Shown here in pieces: positions 33,801 to 45,331 of a DNA stretch of 64,000 bases. The notes below the pieces were generated by a model. That model was not told where the DNA came from. It saw only the letters and a program-made list of their open reading frames with translations, and ran no database searches. Position numbers and translations under genes: made by a program. The stretch spans positions 434,001-498,000 of the forward strand of contig JABYQN010000007.1 of assembly GCA_022606135.1 (NCBI GenBank). Direction: 5' to 3'. Each line of letters opens with the position of its first letter. Within the stretch, counting starts at the first letter, position 1. The DNA is from Fomes fomentarius (lineage: Eukaryota; Basidiomycota; Agaricomycetes; Polyporales; Polyporaceae).

Positions 33801-35171
33801 GAAGCGAAACGGCGCGCAAAGCGGCAGGAGCAGGTGATCAAGCGATGGACAAAGCTTGTGCACGGCCTTCGGATTCGCCAGCGGCTGCTTGAACAGTATG
33901 CCGACCGTGCTCCTGGTCCTGGGACAGAGGGGCGCTCAGGCGCAGGTGTGAAGGCGGATAATCAATCTGCGGTCGAGGTTCGTGTCTTCTTCTCCGTCTT
34001 TTCGTTTCTTTCTCTCTCCGCATCCTTGTGCTTCGAACCTCCTTGACCACCGTCACGCCTTCACGGTGCGCCTGCCTCGTGTGTTCTAGTGTGCATGTGC
34101 ACGCCGCCGTCACCAGACATCCGCTACCGATTCACTGGTGTGCTAGCGTAGCCTAGCAAAGGAGGCTCGTAGGGCGGTACCGAAAAGTGCGACGGCGAAT
34201 TTGGAGACTGATTGGGTATCCCACAGGACCCGTCGGGCGAGAAGCTTGCGGCAGCTCCAGTTGCGGGCGGCTTCCTCACCGGCGTCGACGACGTCGTGCA
34301 GCCTTACGCCCTCCCGCGGAACCTACACGAGATCGTCGAGCACGCGTCAACGAGCCACACTGCCTTGGGCGAGCTCAAGAAGAACGTGGACCCCTACTCG
34401 CGCTCGCACTCCAACCTTAACTCGACTCTCAGCTTCAAAGAGGCGGCAGATGCCCCCGAAGAGGAAGGAGAAGACGAGCGGAACGCAGAAGCGTTCCAGG
34501 CTGATAGGCTCGACATCGTCCAGGCGGGCCACGAAGGCGAGGATGACGATGCGATGATGGAAGACGTCCCCCTCCCCGTCGCAGAGCCCCTGCGGCTGAA
34601 TGGCGCGCCTAAGACGATGCAGGAGCTCGCAGAAGCAGCCGCGCGCCGCTCGGTCAGCATGCACACTCCGGAGAACACCGAGGAAGAGCTCGCCCTCGAC
34701 TTGACATCGACGGCAGCAGCAGCACCCTCTTCTGTCGACGCTGACGGTCTGGAGGTTGGACAGGACAGCGGAAGAAGGACAAGATCGTCGGCCTCCCGCG
34801 CAGGCACGACCGGGAAGAATGCTGGTGCTGCCAATGTTCGTACCGGTGGTAGTGCAACAGCATCGGGTGCAGGTGACACTCCGACCCCTCGGACGCGCAC
34901 ACGGCCATCTGCGAAATCGAGACCGGCGAAAGCGACGCTGCAGAGCCGGAAGCGTACAAGGGCGCAGGCGGATGGATCTGATTCAGATGCGGCGGTCGAC
35001 GAGGATCGCCCGGTGTCGTCCCCGGTGAAGAAGACGACGCGGGCACGCGCACCTCCGCCTGCCATCGTGCCGTCGACACGCGTGTTGCGCACGCGCAAGC
35101 CGAAAGAAGCGGAGAAGGTCCAGGAGGAGAAGGAACTGGAGGACGCGTACCGGCGCGCGGTCGCAGAGTAA
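30811..35171 (+). CDS. RAD4: DNA damage recognition protein Rad4/XPC
   Basis: Recognises helix-distorting DNA lesions and starts global-genome nucleotide excision repair, in the nucleus with Rad23. Ten exons (30811-31046, 31101-31230, 31291-32092, 32166-32524, 32594-33130, 33197-33278, 33345-33400, 33546-33632, 33774-33977, 34227-35171) total 3,438 bases, 1,145 residues, all phases matching. The transglutaminase-like domain is seen in SAQLFTALCRALGIPARLVV and, after a long charged insert, in FWTEVFSRADAKWIPVDP. BHD1 begins about residue 530 (HPLYALARHLKRDEVVDPP). BHD3 is VPKNDFGNIDLYVPSMLPAG, KGTAKIARQLGFDYAEAV and FEFKKRRAFPVVTGIIV. After it comes RRAKRQEQVIKRWTKLVHGL, typical of the family. 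The C-terminal 300 residues are acidic and then Arg/Ser-rich, unstructured. It is convergent with TRM61, 236 bases away. The intron at 33978-34226 (249 bases) is unusually long here. Confidence 0.95.
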
Positions 35172-35407
35172 TCGTGTCAGCGCGCATCACAGACTAGCAG
35201 CGACAGCGGCAACTTATGGGACATCGCATACGACGGACGGCGGTCGCGAGCCTATCTTACAGAGCAATCATTATAATACACGTCCGATAGTGAGACGAAA
35301 TGTACAGTGTACCTAGTCGATTGGTCATGCAACACGTCCGTTGGGCGCAACTTGGATCATGTCTCCTGCAACGTGGTGAGCGAGGTGCCTCGTCAGAGCA
35401 ATACGGA

Positions 35408-38160
35408 TCAGTCAAGCAAACTCACCTTTAGCGCAGACGATGGAGGCGGCGTAGGTTGTGCGCTGCCGACGGTCGATGGCTGCTCGCTCGCACTCTCCGC
35501 GACCTTGCTCATCATCGTCGCAGGGAGCAAGACTGCGAATGTCAGATACGAGGTGTGTCCGCGCACCTCCGGGAACGTCTTCGACAGCGTAATTTGCTGC
35601 GGCTCAGGCTCAGACTCAGTTTCAGGTCGAACCAACACCGTTTCGCCGTTGCCGGCAGTGAGACCCGCCGACGACGTCGGTTCGACCTTGACCGTGACAC
35701 CTTCATCAGTGTCCATAGCCTGCTGCGCTCCCGCCGCCACCTCCGCCTCGCGCTCGTCCTGCGCCTGCACCTCCGGCGCGACGCGCACTCCGTCACCCGC
35801 GCCGACGTCCGCTTTGACCCTCTTCCCCTCCTTCTCTTCGCCCTCGAGAGTATCGCCTTCGTCTGCCTTGCGCTTCGACGCACGCCGCTCCGCGCCTGCA
35901 CGGGCGTTCGCGATCTGGCGGAGGCGCTTCTCCTCGCGGCGGGCCTCGGACTGCTTCAGCCTGTCGCCGACCACGCTGATCGGCATCAGCGGCGGCGCGG
36001 TGTCGACGTGGTGTGGGCGAAGGAGTGTTTCGTACATCGTGATTTCTGTCGGCGGCGTTTGCGCGAATGTAAGAGATACGCGGTGTATGATGCATGAGGG
36101 TGGTGGCACGTGTGTAGGCGTGTGTCAGAAGCGGATGCTAGCGTCCAAGGGGGAAAGGAAGCGCACCCGTGAAGCCAGCATCGTTTAGCGTAGAAACGGT
36201 GCGAAGGACCTGTTCCATGCAGGGACTGAAGCAGCATATGCGCGTCGAGCGATCTTTCTGCGTGCCGTGTAGCGATGTGTGACGCGAGTGCGAGTGGGCA
36301 CGGTGCAATGGGGTGTCAATATCATTGACATTGAAAAAATTAGATCCGACGAAATACAGGTATCCAGTCAGCGGGAATGATACGTAGACAAGAGAGCGAA
36401 CTTACGCGTAGCGCCTTTTTCGCGTGCTCCACGGCATCCCAAGGCGCAGGAAGGTCGAGGAAAACTGGTCGATGGAAAAAGCATACACGCACGTACGCAG
36501 AACCGGCGTGGGACAAGGTATCGTTAGCCTGTCAGCATTGTGTCTCCGATTCCGATCTACGTCGGGAGCGTGGGGCGTTCCAAAACCACGTTGTGTTTTG
36601 CATCGTGTCTTAGGGTGCGGGGTGGGGTGACAAAAACGAGAACGGGCACGCACTTGCGTCAACCGTGTCGACGACGGTAAATCCGTCCCTGCACACGTTC
36701 CGGTGCGTGAGGGTCACGATGTCTTCCATGCCATGGCGGGCGAACTCCTCCCTGCAAATATAAAGACACGGTCGGGATCGAAAAATGGTGATGGTTAGCT
36801 TTCCTGTAGAGTGTAGCGTACATCCATCCTCAACAAGCAAGCACACAAGAGCTCCCAGCAGTGGGTAATTGCGATGTGGAAAAGGCGAGTGCGGCGGCGA
36901 TCGCGCACGTTCCCGTACTTCGGGCCCCGTATGCTAGTGGCTTGATATGCAGCTAGATGCACGAGGAGTGTAGTGGAGGCACATCAATGTGCGCGCAAGG
37001 GGGAGCGAATACGCATATTTGCGCGCCGAGATCGCTGGCAGCTCGCGAGATCTCCATCGGGACACTCACGCCCTATTCTTCTCGGGGCACTTGGTGTGAT
37101 TGCAGCGCTGAGGCTCAATGAGCGCGATGCTGGGGATCGAGCTACTAACCTGGCTTTGCTGGCGCGTGCCTCGTGGAACTCATATGACCAGAGATGACCA
37201 GTGTGCCCGACTGTTCGGGCGACCGAGTGGGAGAACGAGCCGGAACCAGTGCCTACAATGATGCATGGAGTGTCAGTAGGATGATCGTAGCCGGGTGAGA
37301 TTGAAGGGAAGAATTGGTACAATGTAGGCAAGAGACCAGCCGAAAGACAACGACTTCTAAGCGGGTCCAGGGATGAGAATGACGTGGAGTAGACTGGCTC
37401 CTAGATGAACTATCAAGACAAGCTGGCGTGGAGGCAGCGCATCTTCGTAGCGCATATAGTGGTCGACTAGCCAGATACTGAGCAATGAGCATCGTCTGCG
37501 ATCGATCTTAGAAAGCAGAGAAGGGTGCCAATCGTAGGGTGCGGGACTGCTGAACGGGTGCATATCGCTTCCAGTATGAGATAGAGCGGGGGTAAGGAAG
37601 GCCACACAACCAGCAAAAGCACGACAATCTGACAGTGCGGATGGGAAGCAGCGCATTATTCCGGTAGCGCATGGTTCTAGCAGACGCGAGGCGACACGCG
37701 AGTATCTCTCTCTAAAGCGTGTTTATGGGAACGGCGATGGGACGGCGACAGGGATGGGTACGAAAAGGAAAGAGGGACGGACCTGCTTCGATGACCTTGG
37801 TTCCTGGCTTGAGATCAAGCCATGAGACGATAAATGCGATGTCGGCAAGATAGAGAATTTGGGTGCGATGGGGAAGGGCGAGTGTCCAAAGTTCTGGGGT
37901 GGGGCGGAGAAGATGGATGAAGCCCTTGCCGTTGCGCGAGCGGATCTTTGAGCCGTAGGGAACGCCGACGAGGTCAGCGTGTCTGTATACGCCGTACTTT
38001 GAGTTGAGCTCTTTTCCAGAGGTTACAACGAGCGGTTGTATGACATCGCGAGTCTTGGGGCACGGGTGAATGGCAGGAGACGCGTAAGAAAGGGCGCAGG
38101 ACATACGAGCCAGGCTATAACCACATCACCCTCCGCTATCTCGCGGGCGGTGGACCACAT
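35408..38160 (-). CDS. TRM61: tRNA (adenine-58-N1)-methyltransferase catalytic subunit Trm61
   Basis: Catalytic half of the Trm6-Trm61 enzyme that makes m1A58 in the T-loop of tRNAs, including initiator tRNA, in the nucleus. Seven exons (38160-38107, 38053-37783, 37252-37150, 36751-36654, 36464-36406, 36257-36167, 36045-35408) total 1,314 bases, 437 residues, phases all matching. It opens [17 protein letters not shown]. Family blocks follow in order: [20 protein letters not shown], the SAM-binding [46 protein letters not shown], the catalytic [19 protein letters not shown] (Asp about residue 179), [16 protein letters not shown] and [11 protein letters not shown] charged insert separates this from the last conserved strand [13 protein letters not shown]. 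The final exon has a GTGAGT donor just before its stop, so a different C-terminus is possible. Confidence 0.95.
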
Positions 38161-38865
38161 GAGCGGGAGGAGAAGAGCGAGGCCGATAGGGAGGATGACT
38201 GTCCGAGGGAAGGTTTGTGAAGAGGGAGACAAGGCTTGGGCGGGGAGGCAGAGATCCTTCCGTATGTGGATCTCGCGTGAAAGAGGGATGGGAAGATTGA
38301 GGTAGCAGAAGATCTGGTGACAGACGCCTGCAGCCCGGGGCCGTGGATCTGGGCAGGGTACGTGCTCCAGTCCGAGGCCATTGGCCCATGGCTGCCCTCC
38401 GACGAGCCAGTCGCAAGATGTGCTCTCTCTCCGTCTCTCACCATCCCCACTCGCCACTCACTGCCCTTGCTCTCCTTCGCCCCCGCTGTCCTCACTCCAA
38501 GCTCGCTCCCAAACTACCCGAGTCCAGCGTGCGCGCTGCCAGTGCCAATTCGGGTCAGACCATTTGTCGAACAGGTTGATCTCACTTAGCCTTACCTCTG
38601 TCTGCTTCTGCTGGGCCTTTATATCCCCTTCTCCACCTCTCCCCCGGTACGCGCACTACCGCTGCCTCAGGCGACCCCGTTTCCTCTCTACACACCCCGA
38701 GCGCCCATCTAGACGCGCAGAATACATGCAAACACGTAGCGGGTCCCACCAACGAGTACCGAACGCCTGTCGCTTCTAGAAATACACCACCTATCCCCTC
38801 TATCTTCCACTAGCCCGTCTTCCTGCCCTCTCCTCTTCCTCACGTCCCCCTTCCCCATTCTCCCC
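38161..38865. promoter_or_regulatory. Divergent promoter region between TRM61 and the PAS gene
   Basis: 705 bases between two ATGs facing away from each other. The half next to the PAS gene (about 38590-38865) is strongly pyrimidine-rich on the plus strand (CTCCACCTCTCCCCC, CCCTCTCCTCTTCC), the usual look of fungal promoters just upstream of the start. No coding frame is convincing. Confidence 0.6.
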
Positions 38866-40391
38866 ATGGACTCTTCCCCAGCCTGTGTCTCCTTCAGTAT
38901 GTCTAGTCTCTTCCTTCTTGGTCTCCATCACCCCACTCACTGCCGCCTTCCCACTCTCCAGTCGGAATCGTCGATTTCACCGAAGACGTGAGCGCGCTTA
39001 CTCTAACGCCCATCTTCGTGTTTCAATCATTCTTACCCCAACGCCCTAGGCAAAATGGGTATACTGCTCAGAATCAGTCTACGACCTCCTGGGTATGCAA
39101 TTCTGCCCGCCATTAACTTTGCCATTCTACCCGCTCATCGCGCCACAGGTTACGAACCTCACGAGTTGATCGGGACGGCCTCCCTACTTCTTGTCCATCC
39201 AGACGAGTTTTCCGAGGTTAAAGAACTACATTACACCACAATATCTCAGGACCAAGCAGCTGTCCTAGCATACCTCCGCATGAAGCACAAAGACCCCTAC
39301 AAAGGTTATATCTTGTGTGGTATCGTGAGTTTCATCCCCGCCCGCTCTCCGCAGTCAGTCTCTGACCTTGACGCCGTCGATCCTCCGATAGTCACGCACT
39401 GTGTGTCAGAATGTGCTTGTTGGAAGTGTATCATTTGCCGCCCCAGGGCCCAAGGCTATGCATAACGCGTCCACAGCCCAAGAGGTCAAGATAATAACCC
39501 CGACGGCGAAAGACCTCGAGTTCAGGGTATGTCCTCCGTTCTCCCTCGCGAATAACGCCACAGCTCAATCACCGTACTGCCTTTCAGAGATGGAACGACC
39601 CGAACCCGATGCCACCGTGTCCCATTCCATCCTCGCGTTCCGTGAGCCCCGACCCGAAACGTCGCGACCGCTCACAAGCGATCACGTTCGACCCATTGCC
39701 CGAGCAGTCAGTGCGCACTGCGCTCATCCTCGACCGCTTCAGCATCAACTGCAACATCCTCTACTGCTCGAACGATAGCCTCATCTCGACGACGGTATGC
39801 ATGGGCCGCAGCTTCTTCGACTTTGTGTCACGCAAGGACGAGGACCTCGTCCGCAGCTGGATCGACGTCATCAAGTCCTGGGGCGTGAACGAGCGCGGCC
39901 AGCCGAGCGACGGCGGCTTCGGCTTCGGCAAGTTCAACCTTCTCGTGCGCGGACGCGACTCGAGGTGCGTCCGTTCGCTTTGCTAATGCTTTGCGTCCGG
40001 TGCTCGAACGTTTTCGGCACATCCGGTCATTCTCGTCTCCTGGGTTTTGTGCATGTCAGGGCCTCAGACGCTAATCCCGTTTTACGCCAACAGCCTCCGG
40101 CAGCCCGACCCCGTGCCCTCGCGCCACCGAAATGGGCATTCAGCGGCCGCAGATACGCACTCAAAGCGCGACCGCGATCGCGAGGGCCGGTCTGCGTACC
40201 ATCACTCGCCCTCGCTTGGCGGCGGCGGGGCCGGGTACCGCGACCGCGATCGGGAGAGAGACCGGGAGCGGTACAGGGAATCGCGAACCGCCGCACCGAG
40301 GGCGCGCGCAGAGGACGAGAAGGTTGTCGACGCGATATTTTCGGCGCATTCGGACGGGTTAATGGTCATCCTGAGACCGTCGTCGAGCTGA
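38866..40391 (+). CDS. PAS-domain signalling protein
   Basis: A small sensor-type protein with one clear and one probable PAS fold. Seven exons (38866-38896, 38962-38987, 39050-39092, 39149-39324, 39392-39526, 39588-39964, 40094-40391) give 361 residues with all phases matching; exon 2 is only 26 bases. The first PAS domain spans about residues 10-110: IGIVDFTEDAKWVYCSESVY, then DLLGYEPHELIGTASLLLVH and PDEF, ending VLVGSVSFAAPGP. The second PAS-like part reads FSINCNILYCSNDSLI, MGRSFFDFVSRKDEDLVRSW. The tail is Arg/Asp-rich low complexity (RDRDRERDRERYRES) and ends VVDAIFSAHSDGLMVILR. It lacks the flavin-binding GXNCRFLQ motif of the photoreceptor WC-1 and has no zinc finger or kinase domain, so the ligand and partner are unknown. 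Similar stand-alone PAS proteins are common in polypores. Confidence 0.85.
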
Positions 40392-43300
40392 ATAACGTCT
40401 CGAGTATTGGACATGATATCTTGGCGCCCGTGGGGTGTGTGGTTGGGCTCGTGGGCTCGGGACTCGTCATGAAGCGCATCGTTCGCCTTCTGGCTTGTCA
40501 TCTCTTGTGTGTCTTGTTGCGTTCCTATATGTCGACTTGCTATCGTCACTGCTATCGTCGTCGCTTGCTTGTCTACGTATGTGTACCTACCTCGCCCTCG
40601 CCCTCGCCCCCGCCCCCGCCTCCTTCTGACTTCAGATTCCCTTGCTCCCTTCCTTCTATCTGACCGCCGCGGCTGTGTTCCACGCGCGACGCGACGTGTC
40701 CAATATCCACTTCTCCGTATTCTATACCCAGCACCTGCTGTAGTCTTGCGACGTGCACCGACGAGACGAGGTTGAACGATGATGATGATGACACTGTTGA
40801 TACATGAATCTGTTCTCATATACTGTATATACGTATTCTCGGTTGGGCCTTGGTGTAAACTGTCTGGGCAGCAAAGAATGATTTGGGAACACGAACACAA
40901 AGATACAGATTGGGTCGTGAAGGTGTGTGTGTCCTGTGCACCGCCGCTCGCCGCTCGCCGCTCGGTCGGTAGATCCGGTTGTGCATGCGAATCTGTAGCA
41001 AACGTTCTCTGGAATCTGGACGCTCGAACTGAACATACACCAGGGTCTTCCGGGCCACGGCACGGCATAGCAATAGACTCGAGAGAGAGATCTCCTGGAC
41101 CGCCCTCCTGGATCTCGGTCGGTCACGGTATGGTTTGGTTGCCGTACCGTGATACAGTTATGTATACAATTTCGCCCGCTCGGATTCCGAGGGCGTCGGC
41201 GCGCACAGTGCACTGTAAGCAGCGCCATGATACTCTGCATGGTTTCGTCACCCACCGCACGTGCCTCTCTCTAAGAGTCTTGTAGGCTCGGAGGTTCGTA
41301 GGTACCGCGCGTGGCCTCGGCAGTCAGTGGGCAGCGTGAGCTCCAGGCGTCGTTAGTGCGCCTTGCCTATTGTCACGCGAGAGGGCGAGAGCGAGATCCG
41401 GAGCTCGCGCCCGGGGCGGGCGCAGGGAGGATCGTCGGACCATGGGCCACCCATGATGGCAGCCACTCCCGGCAAAGTGGCGCCATGGAAGGACAGGGAG
41501 ATGGGCTCGATGGATGGCGATGGCGATGGGCAGCGGCGTAACAGACTGAAAGGAGGATGGGACGTACATACACTAGAGCCCCCCAACGCTAGCGCTAGCG
41601 CTGTCGCGATTCGCCGGCCGTGAGTACAGCAAAACTGGAGCGAAGAAACTTTCCGAGGCGGATGCCAATCGTAAGCGCCGGAAGGGAGAGAGAGAGAGAG
41701 CCGACTCCCGAGGATGGTTGATCAGTGCTATCCACCCGCCCGAACCTTTGTCAGCATTCGCGCCTCCCTGGCAGTGTAGTGCCGCTTGGAATGCGCGAGG
41801 GACTTGTGGGATACATGGGCCTTGTACGTCTTCCCGTCCGAGTGCGCTCGGGTACTGAGGGGCTGACGAGTACACGAACCTTCGAGAGAGAGAGAGAGCA
41901 GAAGAACGCTGAGCCCTCTGTAGGTGTCGTGCACGTTGTACGGGGGGGCTTCAGGGTCGTGCTCAGATGGGAACCAAGGACCACATATCAGTGTGGGGTA
42001 AACTGAATGGAAAGAGGGCGCGGGCTCGGGTTCGTCGGCGGTCACGACGTTCAAAAGCACGCGGCACCCCCCCAGCACTCCTCGGCAGACCATATGCGCC
42101 AGCGACGTGTGCTGTATAAGAATTAGAAAAATCGAAAAGACTTTTGGCGAGGTGCCGAGTCCGAGCCACAGCTCCAAGCCTGGTTGAGGGCCGAGGACCC
42201 CCAGCTGTTCGTGTTCGGTTCCCCCGTGCTCGAGGGGTTCCAGTAATCCAACGTCCTGATGTGTGTCCAGGCGCTAGATAGGCTCAGGCTCAGCTTTAGC
42301 GGTGGTGGAGTCCGCGGAACGTGATGGTGGTGTGTAGGTTTGCTTCTATGTATGTAGCTTCTCGGCTGCGACCGCGTTTAGATGCCAGTGCGAAGGTAGG
42401 GAATGTCTGGCAGACTGGTCACTGTATAGGATAGGCTCGCTTAGATGCTCGGCGCCTGCCAGAACCGCGAATTACTTGAGCAACGCGTTCGAATTCGACC
42501 ATCCACCTACGAGATGCGGCCATATGCCGGGCGTAAGAGTGTCGGTGAGTATGAACCAGAAGCTCCGAAGCCCGAGCAGAGCGCGCACCAGTGGACGAGG
42601 TTTAGCTCAGGTCCCGGCACGAGCCAGAGGCCCCTTGGGTCATGAGGGATTCCAGACGGACGAGGCGAGGGAGTCTTCCAGAGTGTATTTGGTCTAATCC
42701 GCGCTTTTTGCCTCCATCCGACGATGGGTGTGGGAGGGAAGAAGGGAGGTGACAGCATCATGCGTCCTCTGTGTTGACGCGAGCTCGAGTGGCCCGGGCG
42801 CCCCTTGCACGCGTCGTGATGTGGGATCTTCGTATCTGGACAGTGCTCGAGGGAATATGCTTACACGTGTCAGCAGGCTGGAGTCAGCGTATGCTATGGG
42901 AGGAGGTGCGTGGTAAGGGTGCGATTATCAGCGAGCGAGAAGAGAATCGGAGACAGGAGAGCTTGAGAACGACAGAGCATAACACCGACACACTTGCTTT
43001 GTATGGACATGTACGGCGTTGCCGACAATCTTGGACCCACAGGCCGGCTGATGGATTGATGCGTTAGGATAGAGTGACCCATGCCTTGGCAAAGGCTGTC
43101 TTATGTTCCAACACACAAGATCCAGTGCACAACCTGAATCTCAGCGATCGAAAGCTGGCAACCTTCCGGGCGCTCCCGCTCTCCGGCAGCTCCCGGCGCT
43201 ACTGCCACAGTCTGATGGGAATGTCCGTCAAGCGGATGTCAGTATACGTCCTATTACTCACTACGAGTGACTGGCTGGGTACTCCCTTGCGGCACTCAAT

Positions 43301-43860
43301 ATTCCGGCCTTAGGTCTGAGCTGATTCTTGATGCATACTGAGCTTGATCACGACCGGGTACCCTGTCACTAGTCACCACGCAGTACAGCACTGCCAAGTT
43401 GTCTCCGACTTGGATCATCGACTCCTTACGAGTAGCCTGTTGAGGTAAGAACAGTGAAATGACTGGATGGTCATTTGCTGGTGCCACTCGTGAAATGCTT
43501 CCCGGATGACTTGTGGAGGGAGACGGGGGAGGATGGTAGTTAGAAACTAGTACGTTCCCTCTTTCCTCAGGTGAAATATAATATAGATCTGATCCGGGTC
43601 TGCAGGCCTTCGTAAGGGATCCACAGCCCGAAGATTGGACGAGGACCGCAGTCGTAACTATCGACTGGACGCCCACTCATGCCATTGTCGGAACTACTTG
43701 GACAATCTGCAACTGGCTAAATCGGCCTACTCCCTAATGTGAATGGATCTACACCATGAAAAGCGAACCGGACGAAGTGGCGGAACTTCTCTTCAAATTC
43801 ATGCTGGGCCCCAAAGTGTCTTCCATGGACGATGCTCTTGGAAACTTTGTCGGAGATGAG
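40392..43860. other. 3.5 kb without a recognised gene
   Basis: After the PAS gene and before the F-box relic. Simple repeats are frequent: a (CCCTCG)/(CCCCCG) run at 40594-40622, (GAT)n at 40779-40793, GCTAGC-type repeats at 41588-41602, and two GA microsatellites at 41686-41700 and 41885-41900. Open frames on both strands (up to about 290 codons) overlap each other and lack motifs. The longest minus-strand ones (40202-41068) are shadows of GC-rich repeats. No gene called. Confidence 0.45.
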
Positions 43861-45331
43861 TCATGTCACGGAAGTTGCGAATGCTCCACATAAGCAAGTA
43901 TCGCGAGAACACCGATCAGCTTCAAGCGCATCATCCGAGCAGCATCCCCGAGCAGCAAAGTAGACCCCAAGTCTCGTGAGGTTAGGACAGTGGAGCGCAA
44001 AGGGGGCGAGCGCACTGATTGTTGGGAAGCTGTCGTGCATGCAGAAGGGACCCGTCCCGATTGTGACTTGGGTGAGCAACGGCAAAGCACGCGCTAGTTC
44101 GGTATAGAAGGGACAGTCGAGTGCATATCTACATGCCACATCGACTTCTAGGTGTTCGAGCTTCCCAAAACGGAGGAGCGACCTGAGATGAAGAGGATGG
44201 ATGACGCTGTCCACCGGGACTATCACAGCTCCGCAGTGCCAGAATGTAGTTATCGACAAGCAGGTGAGGGAGGAGGATTCGAACTGTTGACATATGGCGT
44301 CGAAGAGCAGAGGGATGTCGTTCGTCCTTGGTGGTCGCTTGATGTCTAGCTCAACGGAGGTCACATGGAAGAAAGTTGTGACGGCACTAAAAGCGATGTA
44401 GTCCCGTGCCCTAGAAGTGAGACAGAGTGTGCGTAAAGATGGAAACTGTGCGATGAGCGCTCCTGGAGACCAAGCCAAGGATGTCGGAAGCACAATTTTG
44501 AGTGTCAAGAGCTTCGGAAGCCTGCTAAGAGCGTGGAACGTATTCTCGGCCATGGGAATTCCGGTGCATATGAAGGAGGTGAGATGGGACAGTTCTTGCG
44601 CGACCTGGAGAAACGATGACGGGATGATGACTGGCTCTTCGATCAACCTGACAAATCCAGGTCCATATAGTAGCAAGAACTCATCTAGGCGAGGAAAACG
44701 ATGAGTCACTAAGCAAAGGGTCGTTTGGAGATGTCCCTCCCATCTGCTGGATTGCTCGGGTCCCAATGAAGGTGGAATATCTTGAGATTAGGCCCAAGGA
44801 AGGAGAGGACCACGGGAAGTAGCTGCCAGTGCGTGGCGTAGGCAGCGAGCCTGGGGGTGGGTGGCCCGTATACCTGAGCCGGTCCGTGATGAAGGTAACG
44901 AGCCTGGGGAGTATGACTAAGACCGGGCGGTACGCAGCCATACTAGAGACCGCATCTACGTCCACTTCAAGATCACCGCTCTTGTAGGGGCGCCCTAGGT
45001 GCAGTACATAATGCGAGTAGTGTAGGAATCGCTCCCAATCTTCCGGAGCGAGCGGGCGGACGAGCTTCTGTCCGCGCGACATAGGGCGTTGGGACAAGGA
45101 GATTACGAATCCGAAGTTGTGCTTACTCACCACTGTGTTTTCCTCAACTACCCATGCATCTTGTGGGAAGCAACGAATCAGAGGAGCGAGGTTTGGGATG
45201 TCGCTCCATAACGCCTGGATCGCCGGTTGGTGGAAAGTCTTGGAACAACCTGCGAGGGAGGCTAACTCCGGTTTGTAAGAGAACTGACATATGTAACCGA
45301 CGATTTCGTGAATTAGGAGTGCGCGATGCAT
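43861..45331 (-). pseudogene. F-box protein, broken by two frame changes
   Basis: Substrate-recognition type F-box proteins link targets to SCF ubiquitin ligases; mushrooms carry large, fast-changing families. From ATG 45331 the frame reads the basidiomycete F-box opening MHRALLIHEIVGYICQFSYK, ELASLAGCSKTFHQPAIQAL, WSDIPNLAPLIRCFPQDAW. A leucine-rich part follows, but it is split over three frames: up to VLVILPRL at about 44900, then HWQLLPVVLSFLGPNLKIF and HLHWD in another frame until a TAG at 44709-44711, then VTHRFPRLDEFLLLYGPGF through LRSLLRFGKLEHLEVDVACR to the stop at 43861. The first change coincides with an 11-base word (CGAGCCTGGGG on the plus strand) repeated 53 bases apart (44846 and 44899). 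Either the gene is dead, or the first gap is a non-standard intron and the second is an error. Confidence 0.7.

Noticed and set aside
34394..35190. Long minus-strand frames under the RAD4 last exon
   Set aside because: Antisense shadow of a real exon rich in Ala, Arg, Ser codons; no independent evidence.
40202..41068. 288-codon open frame on the minus strand
   Set aside because: Its C-terminal part is the antisense of the PAS gene's Arg/Asp repeat exon and the rest is antisense of CCG/CCCTCG repeats; no motif.
44860..44882. 23-base GTATAC...CCAG segment in the F-box gene as an intron
   Set aside because: Removing it would also restore the frame, but it is far below the size spliceable in fungi; the 53-base direct-repeat explanation is more likely.
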